Shown: piece by piece, positions 56,663 to 64,000 of the stretch
Layout: each line of letters opens with the position of its first letter
How positions within the stretch are numbered: the stretch's first letter is position 1
Source of the DNA: Roseovarius autotrophicus
Lineage (GTDB): Bacteria; Pseudomonadota; Alphaproteobacteria; Rhodobacterales; Rhodobacteraceae
Assembly: GCF_018069895.1 (NCBI RefSeq)
Contig: NZ_JAGQDH010000006.1
Coordinates: forward strand, 62,001 to 126,000
Direction: 5' to 3'
Length of the DNA: 64,000 bases
Program-made: the position numbers and the translations under genes
The notes under the pieces: model-generated
What the model was told of the DNA's origin: nothing
Database searches by the model: none
The model's input: the letters and a program-made list of their open reading frames with translations, nothing else

Positions 56663-57031
56663 CCTAACCCGCATAATTCATGAGGCCCTCACTGCTGCCT
56701 CTGAGTGGCTTTTTCCAATAGGCGCTTTGTGCCGATCGCATGTGTGATCGGCCTCCGGTTTTTGCGGCGCGAGGGCGTTGAACAGAAGGCGGATGGGGTC
56801 GATCTCGATGCGGGCAATGATGCGTCGCTCTTTCGGCCACGACCGGGCTGCATAGGAGAGGGACTTGAACCGGCGCAGTTTCTGGTCCCCGCGCGCAGGC
56901 ATTGAGAAACCGGCGTTGTTCTTTGGTGGACTGCTCCGGAGGTTTGGAACACAGCAGTTTCGACGACCCCTCTGGGCCGCCCTGTGTTTTTCGGAATTCT
57001 GAAACATGCGCTTTCGCGAACGAGGCTTCAT
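56663..57031 (-). mobile_element. IS1380-type transposase remnant with one terminal inverted repeat
   Basis: On the minus strand a frame with LSYAARSWPKERRIIARIE near 56810-56870 resembles the C-terminal part of IS1380-family transposases. The distance to the putative end (CCTAACCCGCATAATTCATG, near 56663-56683) is far shorter than in an intact element, and no second end is visible, so it is an internally deleted, dead remnant. Recognition rests on a short motif, hence moderate confidence. The rest of the 56.5-57.25 kb gap shows no gene. Confidence 0.5.
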
Positions 57032-57255
57032 TTGTCAGATTTGACCTTGGCCCAATGGCGCCATGCCAAGGTTGATGCAGATCAGCCAAGCGCGCCCTTT
57101 TTGCGCCGAGCCAGTTTGTGCGTCGCGACCCAGGATGCCGAGTTGCGTGTCGATGGAAGCACTTGACTGATCCATGTTGTGGTGCCGTCCAGGTAAAAGA
57201 TCAATGTAGAGCCGATGAGCGACCAATGGTCGGAATTTAGAAGGGCTTGAACAAA

Positions 57256-57330
57256 ATGAACCAGATCATCTGGATAGTTGGGCTCGTGGTGATCGTCATG
57301 TTCATCCTGGGCTATCTCGGCCTGCGTTGA
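57256..57330 (+). CDS. 24-residue hydrophobic membrane peptide
   Basis: A short frame (MNQIIWIVGLVVIVMFIL followed by GYLGLR) follows an AAGG-type ribosome-binding site. It is a single membrane segment with a polar/basic end, as in many small stress-related membrane proteins. Neighbours downstream are DUF883 and YqjE-like genes. That it is expressed is an inference from the clean composition and ribosome-binding site. Confidence 0.55.
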   Translation: MNQIIWIVGLVVIVMFILGYLGLR

Positions 57331-57463
57331 GCGCAGCGAGATCGGCAAGCCCGCGCAGCTTTTGCGCCGATAGAATGCCACGGGCCGATCTGCTTCGGCC
57401 ACGGGGCGCGAATGTGTGCACCGGCACGATCCGGTGCGTTCGACCCATGACCGGAGAAACAGA

Positions 57464-57739
57464 ATGAGTGCCACCGTCACACAGACCGCGAAAACCGCGC
57501 CCTCGCCCGAAGATATCAGCCAGCAGATCGAGACCCTGCGCGCTGATCTGATGAAGCTTGCCTCGACAATCACGGGTGACGTGGCCGAGGGGGTCGACAG
57601 TGCGGGAAGACAGATCAGCCAGACCGGCCGCGACGCCCGCGAGACCGCCACCAATGCCGTGCTGGAACATCCTCTGGCTGCTGTCGGGATCGCTGCGGGC
57701 CTTGGGCTGCTGCTCGGACTTGTCGTGCGCAAGGGCTGA
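57464..57739 (+). CDS. DUF883 (YqjD/ElaB-type) membrane-anchored protein
   Basis: The 91-residue protein has a heptad-rich coiled coil (EDISQQIETLRADLMKLASTI ... AGRQISQTGRD) and a C-terminal membrane segment with glycine zipper character (AAVGIAAGLGLLLGLVVRKG), the DUF883/YqjD pattern. In E. coli YqjD and ElaB bind ribosomes at the membrane in stationary phase. The ATG follows GGAGAAAC. A stem-loop (GCACCGG...CCGGTGC, 57418-57437) lies in its leader. The next gene, YqjE-like, starts 6 bases later. Confidence 0.88.
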   Translation: MSATVTQTAKTAPSPEDISQQIETLRADLMKLASTITGDVAEGVDSAGRQISQTGRDARETATNAVLEHPLAAVGIAAGLGLLLGLVVRKG

Positions 57740-57745
57740 GGGGTC

Positions 57746-58132
57746 ATGGCAATCCCGCTACTTGACCCGCTTCGCACCGGTCTTTCCGCGCTCGCAGGGG
57801 ATGCGGTGGAGCGGGTCGCAACGGGGATTGCGACGCTGGTTTTTGGTGGCGTAGCCGTTGCGCTGATGGTGGCTGCCGTGCTCGTCGCACTCACTGCCGA
57901 GGTCGGTTTCCCGCTGGCGGCGCTGATTGTCGCCAGCGTGTTCGCGGCACTTGCGCTGGCCGTGTATCTGCTCGGGCGCAAGCTGTCGGCGCGCCGCGCC
58001 GAACAGCGTGCGGTTGCGCGTCGTCAGGCCAGGGCCGATATCGTCCTGGCCGCAGCGCTCTCCCGCTCAGCCCGGCCGTTACTGCCCGTCGCGGCCTTCC
58101 TCGCGGCCTTCGCTTTGATGCAACGGCGGTGA
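57746..58132 (+). CDS. Phage-holin-superfamily / YqjE-like membrane protein
   Basis: The 128-residue protein has two membrane segments (TLVFGGVAVALMVAAVLVAL and FPLAALIVASVFAALALAVYLL) and a basic stretch RAEQRAVARRQAR, then a third hydrophobic piece. It matches the PF07332 (YqjE) family that pairs with DUF883 proteins. It probably assists the DUF883 protein at the membrane. Its last 54 bases overlap the end of the AI-2E gene on the other strand. Confidence 0.82.
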   Translation: MAIPLLDPLRTGLSALAGDAVERVATGIATLVFGGVAVALMVAAVLVALTAEVGFPLAALIVASVFAALALAVYLLGRKLSARRAEQRAVARRQARADIVLAAALSRSARPLLPVAAFLAAFALMQRR

Positions 58133-59260
58133 CAGGTGCGCGGCGGCATTGAGCCGTCGCACGAACGCTACAGCGACGATCAAGGTCGGTGTGGCGACCA
58201 GCGCACCCGCAGCCCCCCAAAGCCAGGCTCCGAACACAATTCCGGCAAAGATGGCAATGGGGGCGATCCGGAGGCGCGCGCCGACCACCATCGGCGTGAC
58301 CACCTGGCTTTCGATCATATTCAGCACCACCACCACGGCGAAGGGTGCAAAGGCAACGAGCGGGTCCTCGAACGACACGATGCCGACACCCAGCGTGACC
58401 AGCGCCATGATGGCGATTCCGATGAAGGGCATGAAGTTTGCAAGCGCCGCGGCCACCCCCCACAGCGGGGCGTTCGCCACGCCGAGCAGCTGGAACGCGA
58501 CCCCGATGCACAGCCCCAGCCCGAGATTCACGGCGGTGATTGCCAGCAGGTAACGGGCGACATTGGTGCGCACATCGCGCATTGCCCGGCCGACCGCCCG
58601 ACGTGTCGATGCGTCCGGCACAAGCGACATTCCCCAGCGGGCAAGCATCACCCGGTCGCGTAACAGGAAGAAGGTCAGCATCGCCCACAATGCCGCCCCT
58701 GCCGCCAGCCTCGGGGCACCGATGGCCCAGTCCGCCAGCAGGCGCTGGCCACCCTCAACAAGCCTTTCCACCGTATGGTCTGCCGTGTCAGGCGGTGCTT
58801 CGGCCAGCGGCGGGCCAGTTTCTACTATGTGTGGGGCATTGGTGCCGGTGTCAAACGTAGTCGACAATCCGGACAGGATCTCGCGCACGCGGCGTTCCAT
58901 CTCGCGCAGGATCTGCGGCGCCCGTTCGTTCCACGCCTCGGCCGAGGGGGCAAGCGCATAGACGGCCGTCGCAGCCCCGAGAAGCAGCCCGCCGACGACC
59001 AGCGCGGCACAGGGCGACGTGGGCACCCCGGTACGTTCCAGCGTCTGGACAGCGGGCACGAGGGCGATGGCGCAGAGAACCGCCAGCACCGTCGGGATCG
59101 CGATCAGGCTGGCGGCGTTCAGCGCCGCGAGCATGCTCACCCCCGCGATGACGCCGAGAAACACAGTCTGGAGCCCGCCACGATCAATTGCGGAGAACCA
59201 CCCGAGGGGTGGCGCACCGCGCGCAATCGCGCGGTCAAGGTCTGGATGATCTTCCGGCAT
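58079..59260 (-). CDS. AI-2E family (TqsA/PerM-like) transporter
   Basis: The 393-residue membrane protein has about eight helices. N-terminal pair LQTVFLGVIAGVSMLAALNAASL; central soluble loop; C-terminal half with FMPFIGIAIMALVTLG and SQVVTPMVVGARLRI..IFAGIVFGAWLWGAAGALVATPTLIV, the family signature. Members export diverse solutes or Na+/H+; the name should not be read as a quorum-sensing role. It is tail-to-tail with the YqjE-like gene, overlapping by 54 bases. Confidence 0.9.
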   Translation of the reverse strand: MPEDHPDLDRAIARGAPPLGWFSAIDRGGLQTVFLGVIAGVSMLAALNAASLIAIPTVLAVLCAIALVPAVQTLERTGVPTSPCAALVVGGLLLGAATAVYALAPSAEAWNERAPQILREMERRVREILSGLSTTFDTGTNAPHIVETGPPLAEAPPDTADHTVERLVEGGQRLLADWAIGAPRLAAGAALWAMLTFFLLRDRVMLARWGMSLVPDASTRRAVGRAMRDVRTNVARYLLAITAVNLGLGLCIGVAFQLLGVANAPLWGVAAALANFMPFIGIAIMALVTLGVGIVSFEDPLVAFAPFAVVVVLNMIESQVVTPMVVGARLRIAPIAIFAGIVFGAWLWGAAGALVATPTLIVAVAFVRRLNAAAHLSPPLHQSEGREEGRDGQ

Positions 59261-59544
59261 GTTGGGTGGCAGCCTTTTCGAACTGATCAGCGGGCAGGAT
59301 ACCCGTGCCTATTGCGCCCGCCCCCAAGCGGATGGGCATGCTTCTGCGCTTTGCAAGTCACAGCATGCTGCGGGGCAGCGTCATCGGACGCGGTGGACAA
59401 TATCAGCCACGACCACACGTCCTGCTGATCCAGGTTAGGGTCGCGCGGGCGGCAAACTGCAAAGGTGACGTTGGCAGTGCCGTTCGGCCGCCCGACTCTG
59501 TGGGCCATGCGCGGCGCCCTTCTAAAATCGATGGAGTTTGGAAC

Positions 59545-59718
59545 ATGGACAAGAACCGGATCAAGGGAACCGTCAAGCAGGCCAAGGGCACCGTCAAGCA
59601 ACAGGCGGGCAAGCTTGTCGGCAACCCGACCCTAGAGGCCGAAGGCAAGATCGAAAAGGCCGAAGGCACGATTCAGAAGGCGTATGGCAAGGCCAGGGAC
59701 GCTCTGCGCACGAGTTGA
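59545..59718 (+). CDS. CsbD-family stress protein
   Basis: The 57-residue protein reads MDKNRIKGTVKQAKGTVKQQ and ends in KAYGKARDALRTS, a Lys/Gln/Gly-rich sequence with the CsbD repeat pattern (GNPTLEAEGKIEKAEG). CsbD proteins are abundant in stationary phase and under stress; molecular role unknown. The start follows GGAGTTTGGAAC. The 284 bases upstream show no other gene. Confidence 0.93.
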   Translation: MDKNRIKGTVKQAKGTVKQQAGKLVGNPTLEAEGKIEKAEGTIQKAYGKARDALRTS

Positions 59719-59755
59719 TTGCGCAATCGTTCAGCCGCAATGAAAGGTCAAACCG

Positions 59756-59911
59756 GTGAAAGACAAGTAGAAGCCCGGAACCGGAACGCCGAAGGGCGTC
59801 AAGGTGCCGAGCGCCTACAAATCCCGCGAGTGCGAAGGCAGTCCCAGCCAGACCGACGCGGCGTTCCACAACCCAACCGGCAGGGCAAAGGATGGCTCCC
59901 GCAAGGGCTGA
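59756..59911 (+). pseudogene. Small frame interrupted by an amber codon
   Basis: A GTG at 59756, preceded by AAAGG, begins VKDK, then a TAG at 59768-59770, then an open frame of 46 codons (KPGTGTPKGVKVPSAYKSRE ... FHNPTGRAKDGSRKG) to a TGA. The post-stop part looks coding in composition and has no Met start of its own. Either a small gene was broken by a point mutation, or the amber is read through. No family is recognised. Confidence 0.4.
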
Positions 59912-59992
59912 TGTCTCTGCCGGATGGTCCCGCCGCGACGTCCCTCGCGTGGCGGGGCCAATCAATGCGAAACCGAAAACAGGAGCCGTATC

Positions 59993-60148
59993 ATGCTCAG
60001 TACCATCTTGATCGTCATTCTCGTGTTGATGCTCCTCGGCGTGCTACCCACTTGGCGGCACAGCCGCTCCTGGGGCTATGGCCCCAGCGGCACCATCGGT
60101 CTGATTCTGGTGGTGCTCATTGTCCTTGTGCTGACAGGGCGCCTGTAG
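59993..60148 (+). CDS. DUF3309 small membrane protein
   Basis: The 51-residue protein begins MLSTILIVILVLMLLGVLP, then WRHSRSWGYGPSG, then a second hydrophobic stretch GLILVVLIVLVLTGRL: the two-TM DUF3309 pattern. The family is widespread in Alphaproteobacteria and often lies near other stress genes; function unknown. It has an AGGAGCC ribosome-binding site. Confidence 0.9.
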   Translation: MLSTILIVILVLMLLGVLPTWRHSRSWGYGPSGTIGLILVVLIVLVLTGRL

Positions 60149-60166
60149 CAGGCTGATCGCCAAGGT

Positions 60167-60185
60167 CCGAGGCAATGTGCCTCGG
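60167..60185. terminator. Hairpin after the DUF3309 gene
   Basis: A perfect CCGAGGCA/TGCCTCGG stem (8 bp, 3-base loop) lies between convergent genes. No T-run follows on either strand, so it is only a possible terminator. Confidence 0.4.
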
Positions 60186-60228
60186 AACAACCGGACGGTC
60201 CGGCAACCTCGCCGTGGGGTAGCCGCGC

Positions 60229-60462
60229 TCAGCGGCGGCGCACCGAGTTGCCACCGGCGAGGATACCGTTGATCAAAGTCGCCACCGCCGCATTCAGCGC
60301 ATCCCTGTCGCCCTTAGGCGCATTTTCATGTGCCGCCGCAGCATCCTTGAGAACCCCGACAACCTCCCTCTCCGGCAGGATCTTGTGATCGTTCAGTGCG
60401 AGCAAGAGCGACTCGCAAATGGCGAGCGCAGCGGTTCCGGCAATGTCGTTGGGGACGGTCAT
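60229..60462 (-). CDS. Hypothetical small protein
   Basis: The 77-residue frame starts MTVPNDIAGTAALAICESL and ends in GGNSVRRR. It is mainly helical and Ala-rich (ALNAAVATLINGILAGG), with no signal peptide or motif I recognise. In-frame alternative starts extend it up to 134 residues, but they run into the control region of the divergent Crp gene. It is divergent from that regulator. Confidence 0.55.
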   Translation of the reverse strand: MTVPNDIAGTAALAICESLLLALNDHKILPEREVVGVLKDAAAAHENAPKGDRDALNAAVATLINGILAGGNSVRRR

Positions 60463-60584
60463 GGTCGGTTGCGCCTTCGCTCTGGGGACGGGGGTTCCGC
60501 TCGACAATGCCCGGAACATCTCGCGATCATAGCCCTGATCTGATATCCTGAACTGATTTACAGCAGTCTGACACCGCTCTTTTC

Positions 60585-60596
60585 CGGATATATCCG
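60585..60596. promoter_or_regulatory. Palindrome CGGATATATCCG upstream of the Crp/Fnr gene
   Basis: A perfect 12-base palindrome centred about 45 bases before the ATG of the Crp/Fnr regulator and inside the 173-base divergent gap. It could be an operator for that regulator or a neighbour. It does not match the classical Crp or Fnr half-sites. Confidence 0.35.
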
Positions 60597-60635
60597 TTAG
60601 CGAACCGGAAGCTGCAGATCCCGATTGGACCATTC

Positions 60636-61367
60636 ATGCTGACTGAACTCAGCCCGCTCACCCGCAAACTCTCGGCCTTCGTCGCGCTCTCGGACGCCGA
60701 CCTTGCGACGCTGGCGGGCTTTGACCGTCGCCGGCGGAGCTTTCAGCCGGGGCACGAGATGATCCATGAGGGGCAGACAGGCTCATCGGCCTTCGTGCTG
60801 GCGAAAGGCTGGGCCTGTTCCTACAAGCTTTTACCCGACGGCGAGCGGCAGATCGTGGACTTCCATATCCCTGGCGATTTCCTCGGGTTGCGCAGCATCC
60901 TGTTCCGCACATCGGATCACAGCCTCGAGGCGGTGACCCGCATCGAGGCGTCCGAGATACTCGCCTCCGACATTCTCGACGCCTTCGCGCGGGCGCCGCG
61001 ACTGGCCACCGCTGTTCTCTGGGCGGCTTCGCGTGATGAGGCGATGGTGGTGGAGCATCTGGTCAGTATCGGCCGCCGCTCGGCCGAGGAACGCATGGCC
61101 CATTTCCTTCTGGAATTCGCCACGCGGCTTGCGTTGGTGGGGCTGGGCGACAGGACGGGCTACGACTGCCCCGTGACCCAGTATCATCTCGCCGATGCTC
61201 TGGGGCTCAGCGCCGTGCATGTGAACCGCGTCCTGCGCCATCTGCGCGAGGAGGGGCTCGTCACCTTCCAGAAGGGGCGCGTGACCTTCGACGACTTCGG
61301 GCGCCTCACGACGCTCGCCACATTCGACACGGCCTATCTCGATCAGAATGGACCGCTGCTGCGGTGA
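60636..61367 (+). CDS. Crp/Fnr-family transcriptional regulator
   Basis: The 243-residue protein has an N-terminal cyclic-nucleotide-binding fold (residues ~15-130: MIHEGQTGSSAFVLAKGWA, FHIPGDFLGLRSIL) and a C-terminal winged HTH (~175-220: VTQYHLADALGLSAVHVNRVLRHLREEGLV). The cysteines needed for an Fnr 4Fe-4S cluster are absent (only two Cys), so it is not an oxygen-sensing Fnr. The ligand is unknown. It lies in the stress-protein region and is divergent from a small hypothetical gene. Confidence 0.9.
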   Translation: MLTELSPLTRKLSAFVALSDADLATLAGFDRRRRSFQPGHEMIHEGQTGSSAFVLAKGWACSYKLLPDGERQIVDFHIPGDFLGLRSILFRTSDHSLEAVTRIEASEILASDILDAFARAPRLATAVLWAASRDEAMVVEHLVSIGRRSAEERMAHFLLEFATRLALVGLGDRTGYDCPVTQYHLADALGLSAVHVNRVLRHLREEGLVTFQKGRVTFDDFGRLTTLATFDTAYLDQNGPLLR

Positions 61368-61419
61368 AGGTCTCTCCGGCGAGTCGCGCCGGAGGGGAGA
61401 GTTTCGCAACAGGCGTGGA

Positions 61420-61635
61420 TTACGCGAGCGCTTTGGTCGCTGCATCAAGCTCGCGGCTGCACTCGCCATCGTGCTTTGCGGCCATCACCTTTTCGGCCGC
61501 CTAGTAATGCTTCAGCGCCGCATCCTTCTTGGGTCCGGCCGGCGCCTTGTCTCAGGCCGCCTTGACGATTTTCATCCTCTCGGCGGTATGCGGCACGGAG
61601 GATTTCACTTCCACGCGCTTCGTCCTTTTTCGCCT
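61420..61635 (-). pseudogene. Degenerate gene fragment with two in-frame stops
   Basis: On the minus strand a frame reads MKIVKAA-stop-DKAPAGPKKDAALKHY-stop-AAEKVMAAKHDGECSRELDAATKALA and then a proper TAA at 61422-61420. The conserved-looking flow across both stops (TGA and TAG) shows a decayed coding sequence. The repeated AAEK / DAA pattern looks like a small helical secreted or periplasmic protein seen in Rhodobacteraceae, but I cannot name a family. No signal peptide is left. Confidence 0.6.
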
Positions 61636-61839
61636 GTTCGAATTGACGAAGCCTTCCCGCCGGACCGGAACGATGCTCGGTTGCCAAGCGGGAGAGCCTC
61701 GCCATCACTCGTGACAAACGATTGACGGCGGAATCTGTTGCCGTCTCAGGAATCTTATCGACGAACCCTGTGGACCAGACTGATGCATGTTGGTATTTCA
61801 AGCAATAGTTTCGCCGAGCCCCAAGGCCGTGCATGCAAG

Positions 61840-61873
61840 AAAAAAACGGGCGCGGGCATCGACCCCGGCCCGT
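61840..61873 (-). terminator. Intrinsic terminator of the OmpA-like lipoprotein gene
   Basis: On the minus strand the stem ACGGGC-CGGGG...CCCGC-GCCCGT is followed by seven T residues, about 28 bases after the stop codon. Confidence 0.85.
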
Positions 61874-61900
61874 CGCATTTCTCGAAGCCATCGACTGCGC

Positions 61901-62545
61901 TCAGTTTGTCGGTGTGATAACGATTTCCACCCTGCGGTTCTGCGCCCGCCCGGCTGCGCTCGCATTCGAGGTGATCGGCTCATAAAAGCCTCGGCCGGAA
62001 ACCGTTATCCGGGCGGCAGACGTGCCGGCCGCGATCAGTTCCCGCGCGACGGCCATCGCCCGTTCCTGGCTGAGCTGGTTGTTGTAGGCCGCCGAGCCGA
62101 CATTGTCCGTGTGGCCGATCACCCGGACCGTCGAGTTCGGATGCTGCCGCAGGCTTTCAGACACAGCGCGCAGTGCGGGGCGGAATCCGGGATCGACCAC
62201 TGACGATGCGGTGCGGAAAGTCACCGATTCCGGCAGGATGACCCGCAACTGCGAGCCTGTGTTGGTTACATCAGCCCCAGTGCCTGCCAGAGATCGGCGC
62301 AGTTCCCGCTCCTGCGCGGCCATCTGCGCTCCGATCGCGCCACCAACGGCCGCCCCGATGGCGCCACCGATCACAGTTGCCTTGGTGTCGCCGCCGATCA
62401 CCTGTCCTGCCGCCGCGCCTGTCAAGCCGCCGATGATCGCGCCAGTGCCGGTCTGATTGCTTGTTCCGTCAGTGTTCGTACACCCCACAAGTGCCAGCGA
62501 TGCCGCCGTGACAGCGATCGCAATCGTTCTTCCCCGGCTGCCCAT
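61901..62545 (-). CDS. OmpA-family lipoprotein with glycine-zipper domain
   Basis: The 214-residue protein has a lipoprotein signal with lipobox LVGC (Cys22). Residues ~35-85 are glycine-rich (GAIIGGLTGAAAGQVIGG ... GGAIGAAVGGAIGAQM), a glycine-zipper. The C-terminal OmpA domain (~100-210) has the peptidoglycan-binding motif VIGHTDNVGSAAYNNQLSQERA and GFYEPITSNASAAGRAQNRRV. It would anchor the outer membrane to the cell wall, as in Pal-like/YiaD proteins. The ATG follows AGAAAGGA. Confidence 0.92.
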   Translation of the reverse strand: MGSRGRTIAIAVTAASLALVGCTNTDGTSNQTGTGAIIGGLTGAAAGQVIGGDTKATVIGGAIGAAVGGAIGAQMAAQERELRRSLAGTGADVTNTGSQLRVILPESVTFRTASSVVDPGFRPALRAVSESLRQHPNSTVRVIGHTDNVGSAAYNNQLSQERAMAVARELIAAGTSAARITVSGRGFYEPITSNASAAGRAQNRRVEIVITPTN

Positions 62546-63002
62546 CCTGCATGTCCTTTCTTGGGGCGCACCCGCAATGCAAAAGCCATGCGGTCCCCCG
62601 AATGAAACAGACAATGGCAGGAATACCCATGGGACATGCTGATCTGTGTCAGCCCGATGTTGGTTCGAACGACCTGCCTGGTCATGGCAAGATTGAACCG
62701 GATCGTCAGCGAGCTGCGGCGCATCAGCGCGTCATTGCTTCTGGGCCAGATGCGGGTCTTGCAGGTCTGGGGTGTCGGTCTGCTCATGCCCTCCAGCCAT
62801 AACGGCGCAGCCACGAGACGAACCACTCAGCCCATCTTACCAACAGCGCCGGTGTGAGGCATCTCCGTAGCCCTCCGAGCGTCCGTTCCTGCAGGAATGC
62901 CGCATGTGCATTGCCGCACCGGCATCAGTCCGCGTTCCGCCCGCCATGTGCGGGAAATATCAACGCCGGCAGGGCCGATGGCCGCCGCAGTTGCAATCGT
63001 CC
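62546..63002. other. 457-bp stretch without a supported gene
   Basis: Short open frames occur on both strands (for example 62636-62857 plus) but none has a convincing start, domain or composition. It contains the control region of the OmpA-like lipoprotein on its left side and the end region of the patatin gene on its right. I see no repeat, tRNA or terminator that stands out. Confidence 0.6.
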
Positions 63003-64000
63003 TTAACCCTGGTGCTGGGCGCCGATTCCCTGGAACATCTCGCGCAGATCGACGGTCGATCGCTCTCCGATGGCCGCGAAGTTCTCGTCCAGCCAGCGCG
63101 TGGCGGTCTCCCGGCCCATATCGCGCAGCATGGTCAGGAAATCCCATTCCACATTCATCTTGGACGAAGCGCCCAGCGGCTTCAGTTCGGCCTGGTTCTC
63201 TATGACATGCACCCGCACCTGCCGATAATCCTCGGCCGAGAGCTTGCCCTGGCAGATCAGCCGGTCGACGAAATCGATCGCACGCAGTTCTTTAAGCAGG
63301 CTGCCATTGAAGCTGATCTCGTTCATCCGGTTCTGGATGTCTTGCGGTGTCTTCGGCGCGCCCTTTCGCTCGATCGGGTTGACCTGGATCACCACTATGT
63401 CGTCGGTGCCGGTTTCGCCATGAAACGGAAACAGCGACGGATTGCCCATGTAACCGCCATCCCAGTAGGGCACGCCGTCGATTTCGACCGCCTGGTAGAG
63501 ATGCGGCAGGCAGGCCGAAGCCATCACCATGTCCAGCGTCAGCGCCTCGCGCGGAAAGACCTTGACCTTGCCGCTCTCCACATTGGTGGCCGAGATGTAG
63601 AGCTTGAAGGCGGTGCATCGGCGCACCCTGTCGAAGTCTATGCTCTCCTCCACCAGATCGCGCAGCGGATTGCTGTTCATCGGGTTGATCTGATAGGGCG
63701 AGGCGATCCGCGACAGCGCGTCCATGGCGTGATAGATGGGGTTATTCTCCAGCCCCCAGTTGCCGGTCAGCTTGTCATAGGGCGTGCGCTTCAGCGGGCT
63801 GTTCCTCGCGCCGTCGCTCATGCAGCGCCAGAAGTGATCGAGCGCCGCGCGCCCGCCCTCGGGACCGTCACGGGTGAAGCCATCCGCCAACGCCACCGCG
63901 TTCATCGCGCCAGCCGAGGTACCCGATACCCCGGCGATCTGCAGCCGCCCGTCTTCGAGAATGCGGTCCAGAACCCCCCAGGTGAAGGCGCCATGCGCAC
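63003..64000 (-). CDS. Patatin-like phospholipase, C-terminal part
   Basis: The frame runs off the right edge, so the N-terminus is outside; about 332 residues remain. The nucleophile elbow GVSGTSAGAMNA lies near the edge (63900-63935), with the Ser in GTSAG, and the catalytic Asp in DGGYMGNPSLFPF (WDGGYMGN near 63450). LDMVMASACLPHLYQAV is typical of bacterial patatins. Such enzymes hydrolyse membrane phospholipids or storage lipid. No export signal can be judged because the start is missing. Confidence 0.9.
   Translation of the reverse strand, partial: AHGAFTWGVLDRILEDGRLQIAGVSGTSAGAMNAVALADGFTRDGPEGGRAALDHFWRCMSDGARNSPLKRTPYDKLTGNWGLENNPIYHAMDALSRIASPYQINPMNSNPLRDLVEESIDFDRVRRCTAFKLYISATNVESGKVKVFPREALTLDMVMASACLPHLYQAVEIDGVPYWDGGYMGNPSLFPFHGETGTDDIVVIQVNPIERKGAPKTPQDIQNRMNEISFNGSLLKELRAIDFVDRLICQGKLSAEDYRQVRVHVIENQAELKPLGASSKMNVEWDFLTMLRDMGRETATRWLDENFAAIGERSTVDLREMFQGIGAQHQG

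Noticed and set aside
58079..59260. AI-2E transporter as evidence of quorum sensing
   Set aside because: The family name is historical; members transport various solutes and there is no luxS or sensor gene here.
62636..62857. 73-codon frame in the gap before the patatin gene
   Set aside because: Weak start, mixed composition, no family; the overlapping minus frame is equally long. Not supported as a gene.

Overview
The window is high-GC, densely packed bacterial chromosome. Protein content and gene order point to a member of the Rhodobacteraceae (Alphaproteobacteria, roseobacter/Rhodobacter group). The main pointers are a rimP-nusA-ylxR-infB operon, an ECF11-type rpoE-chrR pair beside a five-gene operon with the same make-up as the singlet-oxygen operon of Rhodobacter sphaeroides, a pyruvate carboxylase, a GDCCVxC protein, and the short GAGTATTT/GATATTT gene-end repeats I associate with this family. 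I see no rRNA or tRNA gene, CRISPR array, prophage or plasmid functions. The species cannot be named from the sequence.

Layout. 1-1.1 kb: end of an AGCS amino-acid/Na+ symporter. 1.1-6.5 kb (minus): the transcription/translation operon rimP-nusA-ylxR-infB, with an intrinsic terminator sitting inside its own leader. 6.6-13.8 kb: housekeeping genes (zapE, pip, ubiG, mscL, hydrolases, an EamA transporter, a hydrolase-OsmC fusion, an SCP2 protein). 13.8-20.4 kb: the rpoE-chrR stress switch and, divergently, a FAD oxidase-DUF1365-MFS-DUF3833-SDR operon. TGATCC-N18-TAA promoters face both ways, so sigma-E would drive both itself and the lipid-modification operon. 20.5-24.3 kb: a two-subunit GMC dehydrogenase (only the small subunit has a Tat signal), two small proteins and a phosphodiesterase. 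24.5-35 kb: pyc, an FMN-dependent hydroxy-acid dehydrogenase, a UvrD-type helicase and valS. valS carries a perfect palindromic repeat inserted in frame, and a related repeat lies behind pyc.

35-45 kb: regulator/enzyme pairs (Lrp with ornithine decarboxylase, MetR with metF), DUF2235, a thioesterase, an XRE regulator, DUF2061 with a fatty-acid desaturase, EamA, NUDIX, DUF983 and mtgA. 45-52.4 kb (plus): GST, queG, a hydantoinase/oxoprolinase, and a threonine-catabolic operon kbl - fold-type-II PLP enzyme - tdh. 52.4-56.5 kb (minus): a HelD-like ATPase, an exported glutathione peroxidase, a branched-chain aminotransferase and a VOC protein.

56.5-63 kb differs in texture. It has small envelope/stress proteins (a 24-residue membrane peptide, DUF883, YqjE-like, AI-2E exporter, CsbD, DUF3309), a Crp/Fnr regulator, an OmpA-like lipoprotein, an IS1380-type transposase remnant, one gene fragment with two stops and one short frame with an amber codon. 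This is the most accessory-looking part. The window ends inside a patatin-like phospholipase.

No single wholly new system stands out. The best leads are the repeat inside valS, the gene-end repeat family that follows the direction of the upstream gene, the terminator in the rimP-nusA leader, the double sigma-E promoter, and the small-protein stress island.
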